A stretch of 64,000 bases of DNA from Cryptomeria japonica (GCF_030272615.1 NC_081408.1:403301389-403365388), one strand, 5' to 3'. Positions 51,157 through 63,800 are shown, counted from the stretch's first letter. A program made the numbers and translations. The notes: generated by a model from the sequence alone, not told the origin.

Positions 51157-51619
51157 TTATTAAAAAGCTTCATGAACTTGGTATTAAAATCTGCTACAAC
51201 TTCATTATATCCTTTCTCGGTATTAGTGAACTCATGTAATACAAACTTAGGATCAGAATGATCACCATATTATTCTCTAAACATCCATTTAAATTCATTC
51301 CAATAGCCTATAGTTCCATCTGGTAATCTTTTGTACTATTCCCTTGCATCCTTGATCAATGATTGCATGAATAATTTCATGACCACATTATCTTGTTCTA
51401 TCTCAAAAAATTTCTATGACATTCATGAATTCCCTTAAGTGGTCCTCACTAGACAATGCATTGTTACCTAAGAACTTAGGAAAAGCTTTCCTTACTTCAT
51501 TGCTGATGAGAATTAGATATCCAGTGATACTAGTGAAATCAATTTGTCTATACCTATCTAATTGCATAGGAACCCTATCAAAAGGACCTTGTCTCTAGTT
51601 TTGTTGATTATGGGACGTT
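51157..51619 (-). pseudogene. gypsy gag, duplication copy B
   Basis: It is collinear with 48476-48843 joined to 50016-50113, without the solo LTR. The start codon position reads ACG instead of ATG (complement CGT at 51616-51618). One extra base near 51405 (CAAAAAATTT against CAAAATTT) shifts the frame. It ends abruptly beside the TG microsatellite. Confidence 0.72.
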
Positions 51620-52556
51620 TTGGTTCCATTGTATAACAAGTGGTTGTTGGATATTCTGATTTGTAATGTAGTGCCCCTCCCCAATTCATATTTTATGATG
51701 GTTGTGATGGATACTGATGGACTCTTTTTATGTGTTGACATTCCTTGTTACATGCTTTGTTCTTTCATGTTTTGGAAACCTTTTCATATCAATAGTTACA
51801 TTATGATATTTATGATGATGATGCTATGATTAGGGTTACTTGATGATGTTAGAATTTACCTTGTGATGGAATTTGTAACAATGCATTTATTAGATGATAG
51901 GGTTTATGGTTATTACATATGATGTTATATCTTGTGCTAACCATAATTCTAATAATCTCATTTAATATGGATGATAGTTGTTTCATTATATTATATCTAT
52001 GTTCATGATGTTTGACTCTCTACAAGTGTGTAAGGGATGATATCACATCACTCATCATGAGAAGGATGTGTTGTTATAATTATCTTTCACCCGACTATGA
52101 TGAATTGATGTATACATACATATACATATGTTTGTCCAATGTTGATGTTGTGTAGGTTTTAGGTACTAGGCATCAACTCCACCTGGTCCCACAGGTTTGA
52201 GCATGCCTCTTTTTTGATGTTAGTTGATCAGAGGTGACACTAAGGCCCTACCACACTTAACCCTAGCTCAAGTCTTTGGTTTTGTCCTGTGGTCATGATT
52301 GTATTGTCTTTGATGTATTCTTTCTTCTAGAGGTGAGGTCTTGTGTATGGGTATGAGAATGGTTGTGCTATATCCTTTTAATTTTATATTATTATATTTA
52401 ATTTATTTAAGATTTAATAGGGTATAAGGTTAATTATTAATAATATTAATTTATTATATAATAAAAATGTTATTTATTTTAGATAAGGTGCATATTGTGG
52501 TAGTATTAGTTTATATTATTTATGTGTGTTAGTTGAGTTAGTGGAAATTAATTAAT
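51620..52556 (-). repeat. gypsy leader and LTR-like block, duplication copy B
   Basis: It matches copy A at 50114-51050 closely, including TGTAGTGCCCCTCCCC, the TGATGATGATGCTATGAT tract and the TAATATTAATTTATTA region. It runs into the alternating purine/pyrimidine tract at 52557. The small ORFs inside occur in both copies but carry no domain. Confidence 0.75.
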
Positions 52557-53010
52557 GTATATATATACATATGTGTATATATACATATGTATATATATAC
52601 ACATACATACATACACACACACACACGCACACACACACACGCACACACACACACGCACACACACAGACACATATATATGTATGTATGTATATATGTATAT
52701 ATATATATATATATGTATGTACATATATATATACATATATACTTATATACATGTATATACATATATATACACATGTGTGTATATATACATATGTATATAT
52801 ACACGTGTATATATATGTGTGTGTATATATACATATATAGATATATATGTGTGTGTGTGTGTATGTATCTGTGTGTGTATACATATATATACACATATAT
52901 ACATCTGTATATATATACATATGTATATATACATATATGTATATATATTGTATATATACGTATATACATATACATATGTACACACACATGTGTGTGCATG
53001 TGTGCGCGCT
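52557..53010. repeat. 450-bp compound TA/TG/CA microsatellite
   Basis: It consists of almost strictly alternating purine and pyrimidine blocks of (TA)n, (TATG)n, (CA)n interrupted by CG steps, and (TG)n. Long open frames on both strands (repeating ICIYVY- or HTHT-type residues) are artefacts of the repeat. Confidence 0.95.
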
Positions 53011-53109
53011 CCTATTTCCCCAGTCTATTTTCTAAGGGGAAATTATAGGATGTATTATTATTTTTTGGTAAGTACTGTCAAGGGGATAACTCCTATAATA
53101 TAAAGAGAA

Positions 53110-55717
53110 AAAAAATGATTTTAAATGATGCCTTGGTAGCAATGGGACAAGCCAATCACAACTCAAGGCTTTATTATTTCTCCCACTTTGTGCCTTGATC
53201 TCCTCCTATCGCCTTGCTCACTCATTCAAATTCAAAAAGTAAGCTATGGTATGAGTGGTTTGGACACCTCAACTGCCACTATCTTCAACAAATAAGCTCT
53301 AAGGATATGGTCACATGTCTACCTCAAGTCAAATTTTAAGATGCTGTATGTTCAAGGTTCTCCATGGGCAAGCATCCCGGAGAGAAGTTTGATAAGGGGA
53401 AGTCTGGGAGAGCTTCAAAAGTTCTTCACTTGGCTCACAACGATGTAGCAAGCCCATTTCCAATGCCATCATTTAGCAAGGCCCGCTATGTCCTCACCTT
53501 CATTGATGAATACTTCTGCTTCACTTAGGTCTACTTTCTTGTTCACCAAAGTGAAGTGTTTGACAGATTTCTAGCCTTGAAGGCTCATGTTGAGAAGCAA
53601 TCAGGGAAGCTAGTCAAGATTCTCCGCATAGATAATGGAAGTGAACAATAGATTTGAGGAATTTTGTACTCTTGAGGGGATTGATCCTCAACACTTAGTT
53701 GCCCACACTCCATAACAAAATGGTGTTGCTAAAAGGAAGAATACAACCCTTAAGGAGATGGCTAGCTGCATAATTCATGTTTGTTCTCTTGGTCCAAATT
53801 TTTGGATAAAAGCTATCGATTGTGCCACACACATCCAAAATTAGGTTCCCTATAAGAATTTGAAGGGTATTACTCCTTTTGAGGCTTTGTGTGATAGAAA
53901 ACTGATTGTGAGACATTTTAGAGTCTTTAGGTGTGTAGCATGGGCTCCCATTCCTCCATAGAAGCACAAGGCATTGGAACCTCAGAGTAGACCTTGCATA
54001 TTTGGTGGATATCTTGAGGGTGTTAAGGCATATAGACTAATGTATCTAGAGACACATGAGGTATTCATTGAGAGGAGTGTTCACTTTGAGTAAAACTCTC
54101 CTAGCTTAGCCTCTCATTGTCCTCCTCCCCCTCCATTGTGGAAAGTGATGATAGTGACTCAGATTACGATTCTCCCTCAATTCTAACTCGCAGGATGACG
54201 CCTCTATCGGGTCCTATTACAATTGAGGCAGCTCGTCCTTCATCAACTCCAAGATCTCGTTGGGATTGATAGACTCTTGAATCAATGGGTTGTCTTATTG
54301 GGAATCCTTAAGACACTTGAAGGAATTGATCACAACATCAAGATCTTCCACATGCTTACATTGCTATAGATTTTGATCCACAATCCTTTCAGGAAGCATC
54401 AGGAGTTCCCGAGTGGGACTAAGCCATGGAAGAATAGTATAGTTCCTTGATGAGGAACAACACATGGGAGTTAGTACCTCTCTCTAAGGAGAGAAAGATG
54501 GTTTGATGTAAGTAGATCTATTAGACTAAGTTTGTAGCGGATGGTAGTGTTGATAAGTACAAGGATCGACTTGTTGCGAAAGGTTTCTCATAGGTTCCTG
54601 GTATTGACTATACTAAGACCTTTGCATTCATAGCTAAGATGGACTCCATTCACTTGACACTTTCTATTGTCGTAGCATATTGTTGGGCTATACATTAGAT
54701 GGATGTGAAGAGTGAATTTCTTCATGGGGATCTTGAAGAGGATATTTACATGGAGAAGTTGTAGGGATTCATTCAGGATTCTTCTTTGGTTTGCAGATTG
54801 AGGAAGTTCATCTATGGCCTCAAGCAAGTCCCTAGGGCTTGGTATGCCAAGATGGATTCCTTTCTTTTCTCCATCGGATTCATTAGGTGTCATTCTGATA
54901 TGAATTTCTACATTTTTTGACAGGATGACTCTCATTTGATACTTGTGTTCTATATTGATGACTTGATCATTATGAGGAGTGCCTCCTTGATCATTGGTAG
55001 TGGAAAATATGCTTTGCATGAGAGATTTACTATGATTGATTTGGGCCTCTTGCACTAATTTCTTGGGATTGAGATATCTTAGTATTCTTCCAGGATTACA
55101 CTTGCTCAGCCCAAGTATGCTTTTGACCATCTAGCATGGTTCCACATGGATGATTCTAAGCCTATATTTTTAGGAGTCAATCTTGAGGCTACGTGTTCCA
55201 CTCCACTTGTTGATGCCACATTATCTCATTATCTTGTTGGGAGTCTCATCTACTTGATTCACAGACACCCTGATATTTCCTTTGCGGTTGGCATGGTTTC
55301 ACACATATTGCACTACATACATGGTACACATCACTTTGGGATTCGCTATGAAATAGGAACATGACTTACCTTGGTTGGTTACATAGACTTCAAATGGGTT
55401 GACGATCTTGATGATCATAAGTCCACTTGAAGTTATAACTTTCATCTTGGTTCGGGCCCTATTTTCTAGCAGAGCAAGAAGAAACATACTATTGATATTT
55501 CTTCAACCGAGGTTGAGTATCGAGGGGCTGTTAATGTAGCTATTGAGGCTATTTGGCTTCAAAATATTCTCATAGAGTTTGGCTGCACTACTCCATGGTC
55601 TACAATCCTTCATTGTGACAATCATAGTGCCATTCAGATGTCAAAGATTCTGAGTCACCATCAAAGGACCAAACACGTCGAGATCCACATGCACTAGATC
55701 AGGGAGTTGATTCAAGA
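53110..55717 (+). pseudogene. Copia element C remnant (integrase, RT, RNase H), truncated at both ends
   Basis: The + strand reads from the end of protease (QANHNSRLYYFSHFVP) into the integrase zinc domain (LWYEWFGHLNCHYLQ, several ligands lost) and core (YVLTFIDEYF, RIDNGSE, QNGVAKRKN). RT follows (MDVKSEFLHGDLEEDIYMEK; YIDD at 54951-54962) and RNase H (HCDNHSAIQM, HHQRTKHVEIHMH). It is closely related to element B. The 5' half is missing next to the microsatellite, and the 3' end is cut at 55717 by the Sirevirus-like LTR. A stretch of RT after GMVSH (about 55300) is deleted. Many stops of all three types are present. Confidence 0.87.
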
Positions 55718-57233
55718 TGTTAGTCCCGATTGGTGGTGAGAGGGGAGTGAATCAACACTATACCAATTATTACAGATTTAACCTTAATCAAAACTTATTA
55801 ATCAAAGTTAACACTTATCAGTGTAAATAGTATTGATAAGAAACATGCACACAAAAAATGTAACACATAAGACTACCAAGATTTATCACGTGGAAACCCA
55901 AATATGGGAGAAAACCAAGGTGTGAGCACAAACTCACAAAATCTGCACTCTTCTAGAGTACGCCTGGTGAGGATCCATCCCTGTTAAAAGATTACAAAGA
56001 CACTGTTAGGTGCCACCTGGTTAAGGGATTTTCTTTAAGGCCTATTAGAACCTTTACCTTATTAGAGGTAGCCTTGTTAAAGGACTTAGGCTCATCATTT
56101 AAGATGTCACCCAGTTAAGGGATTTTACAAAGGGACCTATTAAAGTCCACCCGGTTAAGGGATTTTATTGTTGTATTTATTAGAAAGCAACAGAGAGAAT
56201 GATCTGCTGTAATAGCTACTCTTAGCTTAATTAGATCCAAATGAAGCTCTTCGGTTTGACCACCGATTACACTTGCTCTATACTCTACTGGTGTTCTACA
56301 TCACACTTTCTCTTCACACTATCTGAGCTCTGCACACTCTCTTCACCACTTTGCTATTCACTTAGCAATTCTGCCCTCTTCTCATCTTGCTGGATCGCCT
56401 CTCCTCAGAATTGCACTTTGCAATTTTTTACGATCAAACTATTTTGTTTTCACCAGAAACCTTTATACAAAACTCAGTAGATTTGAAATTCAAAACTTTC
56501 CAAATCTTCCCACACTCTCTTTGCACACTCTCCATCAATCTCGCAAATGGATCATCGTTAATTGCCTCTGTAACTCTTAATTTCACCAACCTCTAGGTCA
56601 TGTGCTGTCTTTTTAATGCGAACTGGAAAATCCACATAAATCTCACCTTAACTGATTGTTAACTATAGTAAAATTCACTATCCGTTTGTTTAATTATATC
56701 TCGCCATGAATTACTCACCTTTGGTCATCACATCCAGCTTACCAGTCACTAATCCGAGATTCCTAGAGGATATCATCTTTCAACCTGTATTACCGGTTCA
56801 CCGTTGTAACTCTTCACCTTTTGCCATCGGTTATTGATCATCAGTTAGACTGATCATCTGTTTGTCTAGAGTGTTCCAATCATGCATGAGACTGCTAAAC
56901 TGCTATGTGAGTCACCTCTTGTGACTGCATCATCATTTCATTTGCCAGTTTGAAGAAACTAATCTCAATACCTATCGGGTGCTTGACTGACCGGTCAAAT
57001 ACTGTTTTCCCTTCAACTAATTAGCCTTCTAACAACACATTGCTTAAGCGTGTCAATGATGCATATTTGGGAAGCACTGAATCCTCCATACTGTTTGCAA
57101 CCACGAGTAAACCATTGAGGTTTACCATATCTTCTTGCCTACGAGCTTGGCCTTATTCACTGGTAAGTGTTGGTTATCAATGATAATACTAACTAATGAA
57201 CTGGTTGTGCCAACACCATTAGTTATGCCAACA
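55718..57233 (-). repeat. 3' LTR of the second Sirevirus-like element
   Basis: It is 1516 bp, with TGTTAGTCCCGATTGG at the low end and TTAGTTATGCCAACA at the high end. The GAGAGGGGAGTGAATCAAC phrase near the edge is shared in kind with the other Sirevirus-like LTR. It contains three copies of CAC(C)C-GGTTAAGGGATTTT (56013, 56108, 56148). Its partner LTR is outside the window. Confidence 0.8.
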
Positions 57234-57470
57234 ATCTCCCCCTTTGGCATTGATGGCAACACTTCAAACTTCTCTTTTAGTGACTAGTCCCTTTTGCTTC
57301 TACTATACTTGAGTAAAGATCTTACTCCCCCTTTCACTCGCTTCCATTCATGTCACATTTGACTTCATCGTTCTTTGTGTACCATCTAACTTCACTCCCC
57401 CTTTGACAACAATGCCAAAGGTGTAGTCTAGACAACCTAATGCACATACTATAATGACTGCTCCCCCTAA
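57234..57470 (-). other. multiple polypurine tracts of the second Sirevirus-like element
   Basis: Minus-strand AAGGGGGAG-type tracts lie at 57234-57257 (LTR-adjacent, GCCAAAGGGGGAGAT), 57324-57340, 57393-57417 and 57461-57470. Two of them share the GGCATT-GTTGTCAAAGGGGGAG context with the copies at 8425-8606. Confidence 0.75.
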
Positions 57471-57544
57471 TAGGAGTAGTCCATAGCCATCAATCCAAAT
57501 ACATAGAATCTTCAAGAAAATCATACTGAATTGATGTTGTTTCG

Positions 57545-57670
57545 ATCTTCACTCACCTTAGAGTATGCAGGGGAATTACCCCTAGCTTACCACTGAGATA
57601 CTCAAAATTATCCTTAGATAGCGGCTTGGTGAATATGTGTGCAACCTTTTCCTTGTGTTGGATCTCAAAT
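57545..57670 (-). pseudogene. Copia RNase H C-terminal remnant
   Basis: The minus strand reads HKEKVAHIFTKPLSKDNFEY then LSGKLGVIPL, the typical end of Sirevirus pol (EQ-x-A-D-I-F-T-K-x-L). Nothing further upstream of pol is present; the sequence switches to unrelated DNA at about 57671. This shows the element derives from a pol-bearing ancestor by internal replacement or deletion. Confidence 0.72.
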
Positions 57671-58615
57671 CAACAGATTGGATAGGTTCTAAGGAAATTC
57701 CAACTCCTATGATCAAACCCTCCAATTGACGTAGCCAACTTATAGAGTGAACCTATTTGGTTACTCACTTTAGGCTCTGCAAGACCTAGGTGGGTATACC
57801 TATTCACTAGTGGCTCTCGATGACTAATGCTTTTTATAGTAGATTGAGTATCTTGGTCTAAATTCTTCCTTGCCTCAGAATGGCATGGTTTCCTGGGAGA
57901 GGTGATTTTAGATGAGTTCAAGATTGTTTTTGTGGAAGCTATTCGATCTTTGTACTTGAAATTTATGTGTATGTATACTATTGCTAATTGGTTCTATGAA
58001 CCCTACTTACTTATCCTGTAATTTTAATGCAAAGGTAATTAATATGGTAACGATTGTGATTTGTGAATGACTAGTGTCTTTCCTGTTATTTGGGCTACAG
58101 AGTCTTATATTTCTTTAGGACTTAATGTATGACTTGTGAGACAATTTTTAAACCTACCTCCTTTGGTAAATCTATAATTTACTGTTTCTTATTAGATCTG
58201 CTAAATGTTTATATCATAAACCTATTGAATGAATTTAACCCTAAAGGGACCATTCAAGGAAGAACTACAAGGAACAATTACAATCCACAAGTAGATCCTT
58301 TTAATCCAAATTTATAACATATGAACATAGAATTCATTGTAAGAATACGAATAACCTTATCTCCTTTAGATAATATCACAAACAACTGCCTATAGAAAAT
58401 GAGATAATCCACAACACATATGTAGAAGAAAAATGACTGATTCTATTAAAACTTCAAAATGGTACAATAGTATGCCAGAAGCTATAGTATTTGTCTAGTA
58501 TCTTATATTCTAATAATGTCTTCATTTTACAAAATTTACTCATATAAGTATGTGAGCAACACCCATTCTATGAGAAGTTATGTCCCTTCATCATTAACAA
58601 TCTGATTACAATTGC
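57671..58615. other. unassigned interior of the second Sirevirus-like element
   Basis: No domain is recognised on either strand. The 83-codon minus-strand frame at 57670-57921 has no known motif. Positions 58040-58600 are AT-rich with many stops. Confidence 0.4.
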
Positions 58616-60292
58616 TTAACAAAGTAAAAAATAAAAAAGATTAAGCATGTCAAGATGATTAATATAATTGTCATTCTTATAGCATCTAGCAGCCACACTC
58701 TTCCTCTTCATATCTGTCTCCAATGAAAAGAGATCAAACACTTCCTGGTTGACATGTGGGGCTACATCTTCATCCTGGTTAAATCTAGCCATGACTTTCT
58801 CCTTAATTCGTGCAAATTCTTTTTTCCATTTCTCTAATGGAGTTAGTTCACCTTCCTTGTAGACAATTGGTATTGTTGCAACACAATCTTCGCCCAATAT
58901 TTGGAGGTCTTTATTCAGTGTGTCTATATATTTGTCATTCTCTACTAGGTATTGGTCCCCTTGAACTCTTTCTTCTGCAGTCATAGCCTCATTGTCTTTC
59001 AATACATCTTGCAATCTTTCCCTCAATCTCTTATGCTCTTTTAGAGCTTTCACAGTCCCTGTGTATACTTTCCAATATTGGTTAGCATGTGGCAACATAG
59101 CTTTGAACCTGTGCTCAATGACATCATTTGCCAATTTGTTCATCTTCTATTGGGCATTGGTCAATTTCTTTGCTAACTTCTCAGCCTTTATCCTCCATTA
59201 GGTAGCATCAGATATAACATCTAAGACCCTTAGGTCGGGTTGAAAACCCATATCTAGTTCATATCCCCCCATAATAGGAGTCTTTTGTGACAACTGTCCT
59301 TGTAGCCTCTAGATTTCTTCAGTAGCCTTCTCATACATGCCTTTGTAAGTGTTGTTCTCCTTGACCAAAAACTCTGTCTATTCCTGATTCAGTTTTGATA
59401 CATCCAAGTTCAACCTGGCTGTGATTCTAGGATCAATTTTCCCAACTTGCTGGATCATCAGGTGGCCAAAATCTCGCTCTGTATCAACAAGTATGGGTCT
59501 CTTCTCATTCGGATACAAGGCCCACATCATGAGAGCCTTTTGATCTGGATCATAGCTTGAGCCCATAAAGATCTTGTCAATCTCATGTGGCATGATCTGC
59601 TTGTTGGGGTCTTGCTTCTTTATGAAATTGTCAAACAATAATGCAGATCTCATGTCCCACCATGAGTAGATTAGCACACCAACATCCTTGAGTATCTGCC
59701 TTCCTTTCTCAGGTGTCATTTCCCTCATAGCAAGGTCCACCTCTTCTTGTAACCTTTGGACTTGTTATTCCCCTATTTTCTCTTTCATAACATTCCTAAC
59801 CTGTATTCGTTTATGTTGGCATAAAAATGTATTGAACTCTCTAGAGGAAATGAAATCATTGTCAACAATGAAATCTTCATGTTCAAATATCCTTATATCT
59901 CAAACATCCTGGACATTGTATTGTCCTATCATCAGATCCATTTGCACACCACCCTCAAATCCAGGAGGATATTCTTCTCTAGGGGAGTCAACTGGAAAAA
60001 CATTAGAAATATATTAAGGAGACAATTGAGCCAAGGGCTCTGTATCCCTGACAGTTTTGATGTGCTTCCCATAGACATAGGCAGGCACTCCCTCAAGCAA
60101 CTCTAGCTCATGCTCCATAAGTTTGTTTTCTGCGTCTAAAGGATCTTTGATGTTTTCAAGCATGTCCTTGTTTATTCTTCCTCAGAAGAGTTTCCATTTG
60201 TAGACTTGTAACACTCGCTCATACTTAGCCCTTTTTTCATTAGCTTCTTCCCTTCCCATGTTTCTGATGAAATCATCAAGTATGAGTGATAT
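58616..60292 (-). pseudogene. unrecognised long ORF in the second Sirevirus-like element
   Basis: Minus-strand translation gives about 560 codons interrupted by eight or so stops but essentially in one frame. The first Met-led part is MGREEANEKRAKYERVLQVY, preceded by DDF. Later come EEVDLAMREMTPEKGRQILK, GVLIYSWWDMRSALLFDNF, PDQKALMMWALYPNEKRPIL, and a helical, charged C-terminal third (58616-59143: LKEHKRLRERLQDVLKDNEA, TPLEKWKKEFARIKEKVMAR). It is predicted largely alpha-helical and coiled-coil-like. No catalytic motif, membrane segment or zinc finger is visible, and I do not recognise a family. It is truncated at 60292 by the Copia LTR, so the true start is unknown. Confidence 0.6.
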
Positions 60293-60762
60293 TATTAGGG
60301 TTTCAAGCAGATCCGAAGCAAATATGAACTAACAATTATATGCAGATTTAAATACAAAAGATAAAGGAATAAAATAGGATACAGATAACACAAAGATTTA
60401 ACGTGGTTCACCCAGAATGGGTTACGTCCACCATACACAACCGTCCAATCTTTCTTATTATCCAGCAAAAATAGTACACCAACATTACCATGCCTTAAGC
60501 ATCCCAACCACTTATAACATGCATTTTTAGGGCAACAAACAAAGTCATCCTTTTTAGGGTTTTATTACAATGTCGGTTTTCATCAACAAAAAAAATGGCA
60601 AATTTTTTTTCTCGGGGGCTACCGCCCCTGAACCCCTGCCTGAGGTCCAGCTTGACCCCGGACCCCGGCAAGAATACGTATTGAGTGTATAGTACTTTGC
60701 TGATCAGTCACCACATTTCAACAATCTCCCACTTGGAGACTGATCAGGCTCCACACCGAACA
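60293..60762 (-). repeat. 3' LTR of Copia element D
   Basis: In minus sense it starts TGTTCGGTGTGGAGCC and ends AACCCTAATA, where the related solo LTR ends CCCTAACA. Its first ~40 bp contain a second copy of the polypurine context CTCCAAGTGGGAGATTGTT that also lies just outside it (60762-60786). A GC-rich patch is at 60610-60670. Confidence 0.85.
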
Positions 60763-60859
60763 ATCTCCCACTTGGAGACTGATACTACATGACACCACTG
60801 TACATGCAACATCCACTGGATAAAACACTAGGAATCGACTGATATAAATTCCATAATTA

Positions 60860-63800
60860 TCAATCAAGAAGACCAAAAAAAACTGATGAAGAAATCAGCT
60901 TCTCCCGTGGAACTGCCTTTGTGAACATATCGACAAGATTCTCACTTGTGTGAATCTTCTCAAGCCGTAACTGACCCTCCTCCAAAACAGTCCGGATGAA
61001 GTGGTACCTGCTTTGTCCTTGAATTAAAAGCAGAGTTCTTCGTAAGATGAATGGCACTCTGGCTATTAGTATATAATGGGCGATCCTCTTGTGTCTGACC
61101 CAATTCCTCCAGAAAACATTGTAACCAAATCATCTCCTTGCTGACTTTTGTAGCAGCAACATACTCAACTTCAGTGGTTGAAAGTGCAACAACCTTTTGT
61201 AGCCTAGAAATCCAACTGATTGCAGTTCCCCCTATAGTAAAAACATACCTTGTAGTGCTCCTCCGTGAATCAATATCACCTGCTAGATTAGAGTCAACAA
61301 ATCCACTCAGAGCAGCACTAGATCCTTTGAAACATAATGCCTTCGTAGTGGTTTCTTTCAAATACCGAAGGATCCATTTCACAACATTCCAATGTTCCAT
61401 ACCTGGATTACTTATAAACCTGCTCACAACTCCCACTGCATGTGCAATATCTGGCCTTGTGCATACCATTGCATACATCAGATTGCCAACATCTGATGAA
61501 TACAAGATGTTAGACATTTTATTTACCTCTTCCTATGGCTTTGGGCACATCTCCTTAGTCAATTTGAAATGACTAGCCAAAGGTGTACTAACTACTTTTG
61601 CATCCTGCATGTTAAATCTTTTCAACACCTTCTTTATATACTCACTTTGGGACAAATTCAAGGTTCTATTTTTTCTATCCCGTGTAATCCTCATACCCAG
61701 AAGTTGCTTAGCTGCAACCAAATCCTTCATAGCAAATGACCTGGCTAATTTATGTTTAAGATCATTTACGTGCTCCATGTTAGACCCAGCAACAAGCATG
61801 TCATCAACATAAAGCAACAAGATAATATAACTGCCATTATCCAATCTCTTAAAATATACACAATGATCAGAATGACATCTATGATAACCGTGTTTAGCCA
61901 TGAAACTATCAAATTTTAAATACCATTGTCGGGGTGCTTTCTTTAGGCCATACAAACTTTTCTTCAACCTACACACCAAGTTCTCCTTACCTTTGACCTC
62001 ATATCCCTATGGTTGCAACATGTAAATTTCCTCCTCCAAATCTCCATGGAGAAAAGCTGTTTTCATATCTAATTGTTCAAGATGTAAATGATCTGCAGCC
62101 ACAAGACTAAGTACAGTTCTAATTGAAGTCATTTTTACAACTAGAGAAAATATTTCATCATAATCTATACCCTTTTTCTATGCAAAACCTTTTACCACAA
62201 GTCTGGCCTTACATATTTTCTGACCTCCTTCCTCCTCCTTTAGCTGATAAACCCATTTGTTAGGCAAGGCTCTTTTTTCTGCAGGTAAAGGGACTAAGTC
62301 CCAAGTCTTATTTTTCATCAAGGAGTCCATCTCCTCTTTCATGCCTAGCTCCCACTATTGTTTGGCATCCACCTGCATTGCTTCTTCATATTCTTCTGGT
62401 TCACCATAATCAGTTAATAATATAGAATACAAAGAAGGAGAAAATCTTTTAGGGGGTCTACTTGACCTCGTAGAACGTCTAATACTTGCAGGAGTTTGTG
62501 GGACATTTTGGTTGTTGTTGAGCATCAGGTACCTGTGGTATTTCATTTTTAGGAATCTCATCCAACACCACATATTCTTGCTTGTCCTGTTCATGCTTCT
62601 TTTCCTACATCTGTTCTTTATACATAACCTTCTCATTGAATATAACATCTCTACTTCTAGTTATTTTCTTATTTTCAAAATCCCATAATCGATAGCCATA
62701 TTCATCTATCCCATATCCAATGAAGGTACATTTCTGAGATTTAGCAACAAGCTTGGTTCTGTTTTCTTTATCAACATGGACAAAAGCTGCACAACCAAAG
62801 GTTTTCAGAAAAGATTAATTTACCTTTTTACTAGTCCATGCCTCCTCTGGAATATCACCATCCAAAAGGGTTGAAGGTCCTCTATTTATCAAATAGACAG
62901 CAGTATGTACAACATCTACCCAAAAATGTAAGGGCAATCTAGCATGCAATCTCATGCTCCTCGCGCGTTCTATGATAGTCCTATTCATTCTCTTTGACAC
63001 ACCATTTTCCTGTGGAGTTCCTGGAACTGTCTTTTTCTTTTGAATCCCATTTAAGGAGCAGTAATCTTCAAATGCTTTGCTGCAATACTCACCTCCATTA
63101 TACGATCTGAGACACTTCAACTTTTGTCCTGTCTCATTCTCAACCAAAGCTTTCCATTTCTTAAAAGTTTCAAAAACATCCGATTTTTTGTTTTAGGAAT
63201 ATACCCATGTTTTTCTGGTTGAGTCATCAATAAAAATAACATAATAACAAGAGCCACCAAGAGATGATACCTGAGCCGGTCCCCATACATCTGAATGCAC
63301 AAGCTCTAACTTCTCACTCTTCTTCTCTTTCCCAACCTTGAGAAATCTGACTCTTTTCTGTTTACAATAAACACAGTTTTCACAGAACTCTAAATCAATC
63401 TTCTTTAGTCCTGGCAATAGATTTTTGGAGTTAAGTATTTTCATCCCTTTCTCACTCATGTGCCCAAGCCTATGGTGCCACATTATCAAATCTGTTCTTG
63501 CAACATCTATTGTTGCTGTCCCTGCAGTAACTTTATCTGTAGTAGCTAAGGTAGAGTAAGTGTTACCAGTACACAGATATAATGTGCCTACCTTCGCACC
63601 TTTAGCTACTACTAATGATCCTTTGGTGACCTTCCAGATACTGTTTGAGAAGGTAACTATGCAACCTTCACTACCTAGTTGCCTTGCAGAAATTAAATTT
63701 CTTCTTAAGTTAGGAACATGTCTTACCTCCTGAAGAAACCAGTCATTACCATTCTGCAACTTGATCTTTATCTTTCCTTTTCCAACAATTTGACAGGGCT

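Larger units (their letters stand above)
55718..60292 (-). mobile_element. second Sirevirus-like element, 3' part, with unrecognised ORF
   Basis: A 3' LTR (55718-57233) and multiple polypurine tracts (57234-57470) are followed, in minus sense going upstream, by a short Copia RNase H tail (57545-57670) and a ~560-codon unrecognised ORF (58616-60292). The 5' half of the element is cut off or displaced by a Copia insertion at 60293. It is inserted in Copia element C at 55717. The LTR architecture matches the 7280-14637 element, though the proteins differ. Confidence 0.78.

Noticed and set aside
52538-53103. Long ORFs of 80-182 codons on both strands
   Set aside because: They translate the alternating TA/TG/CA microsatellite (repeating Ile-Cys-Ile-Tyr or His-Thr); they are artefacts of a stop-poor repeat.
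61138-61572. 144-codon + strand ORF
   Set aside because: It is antisense to the RT/RNase H of Copia element D.
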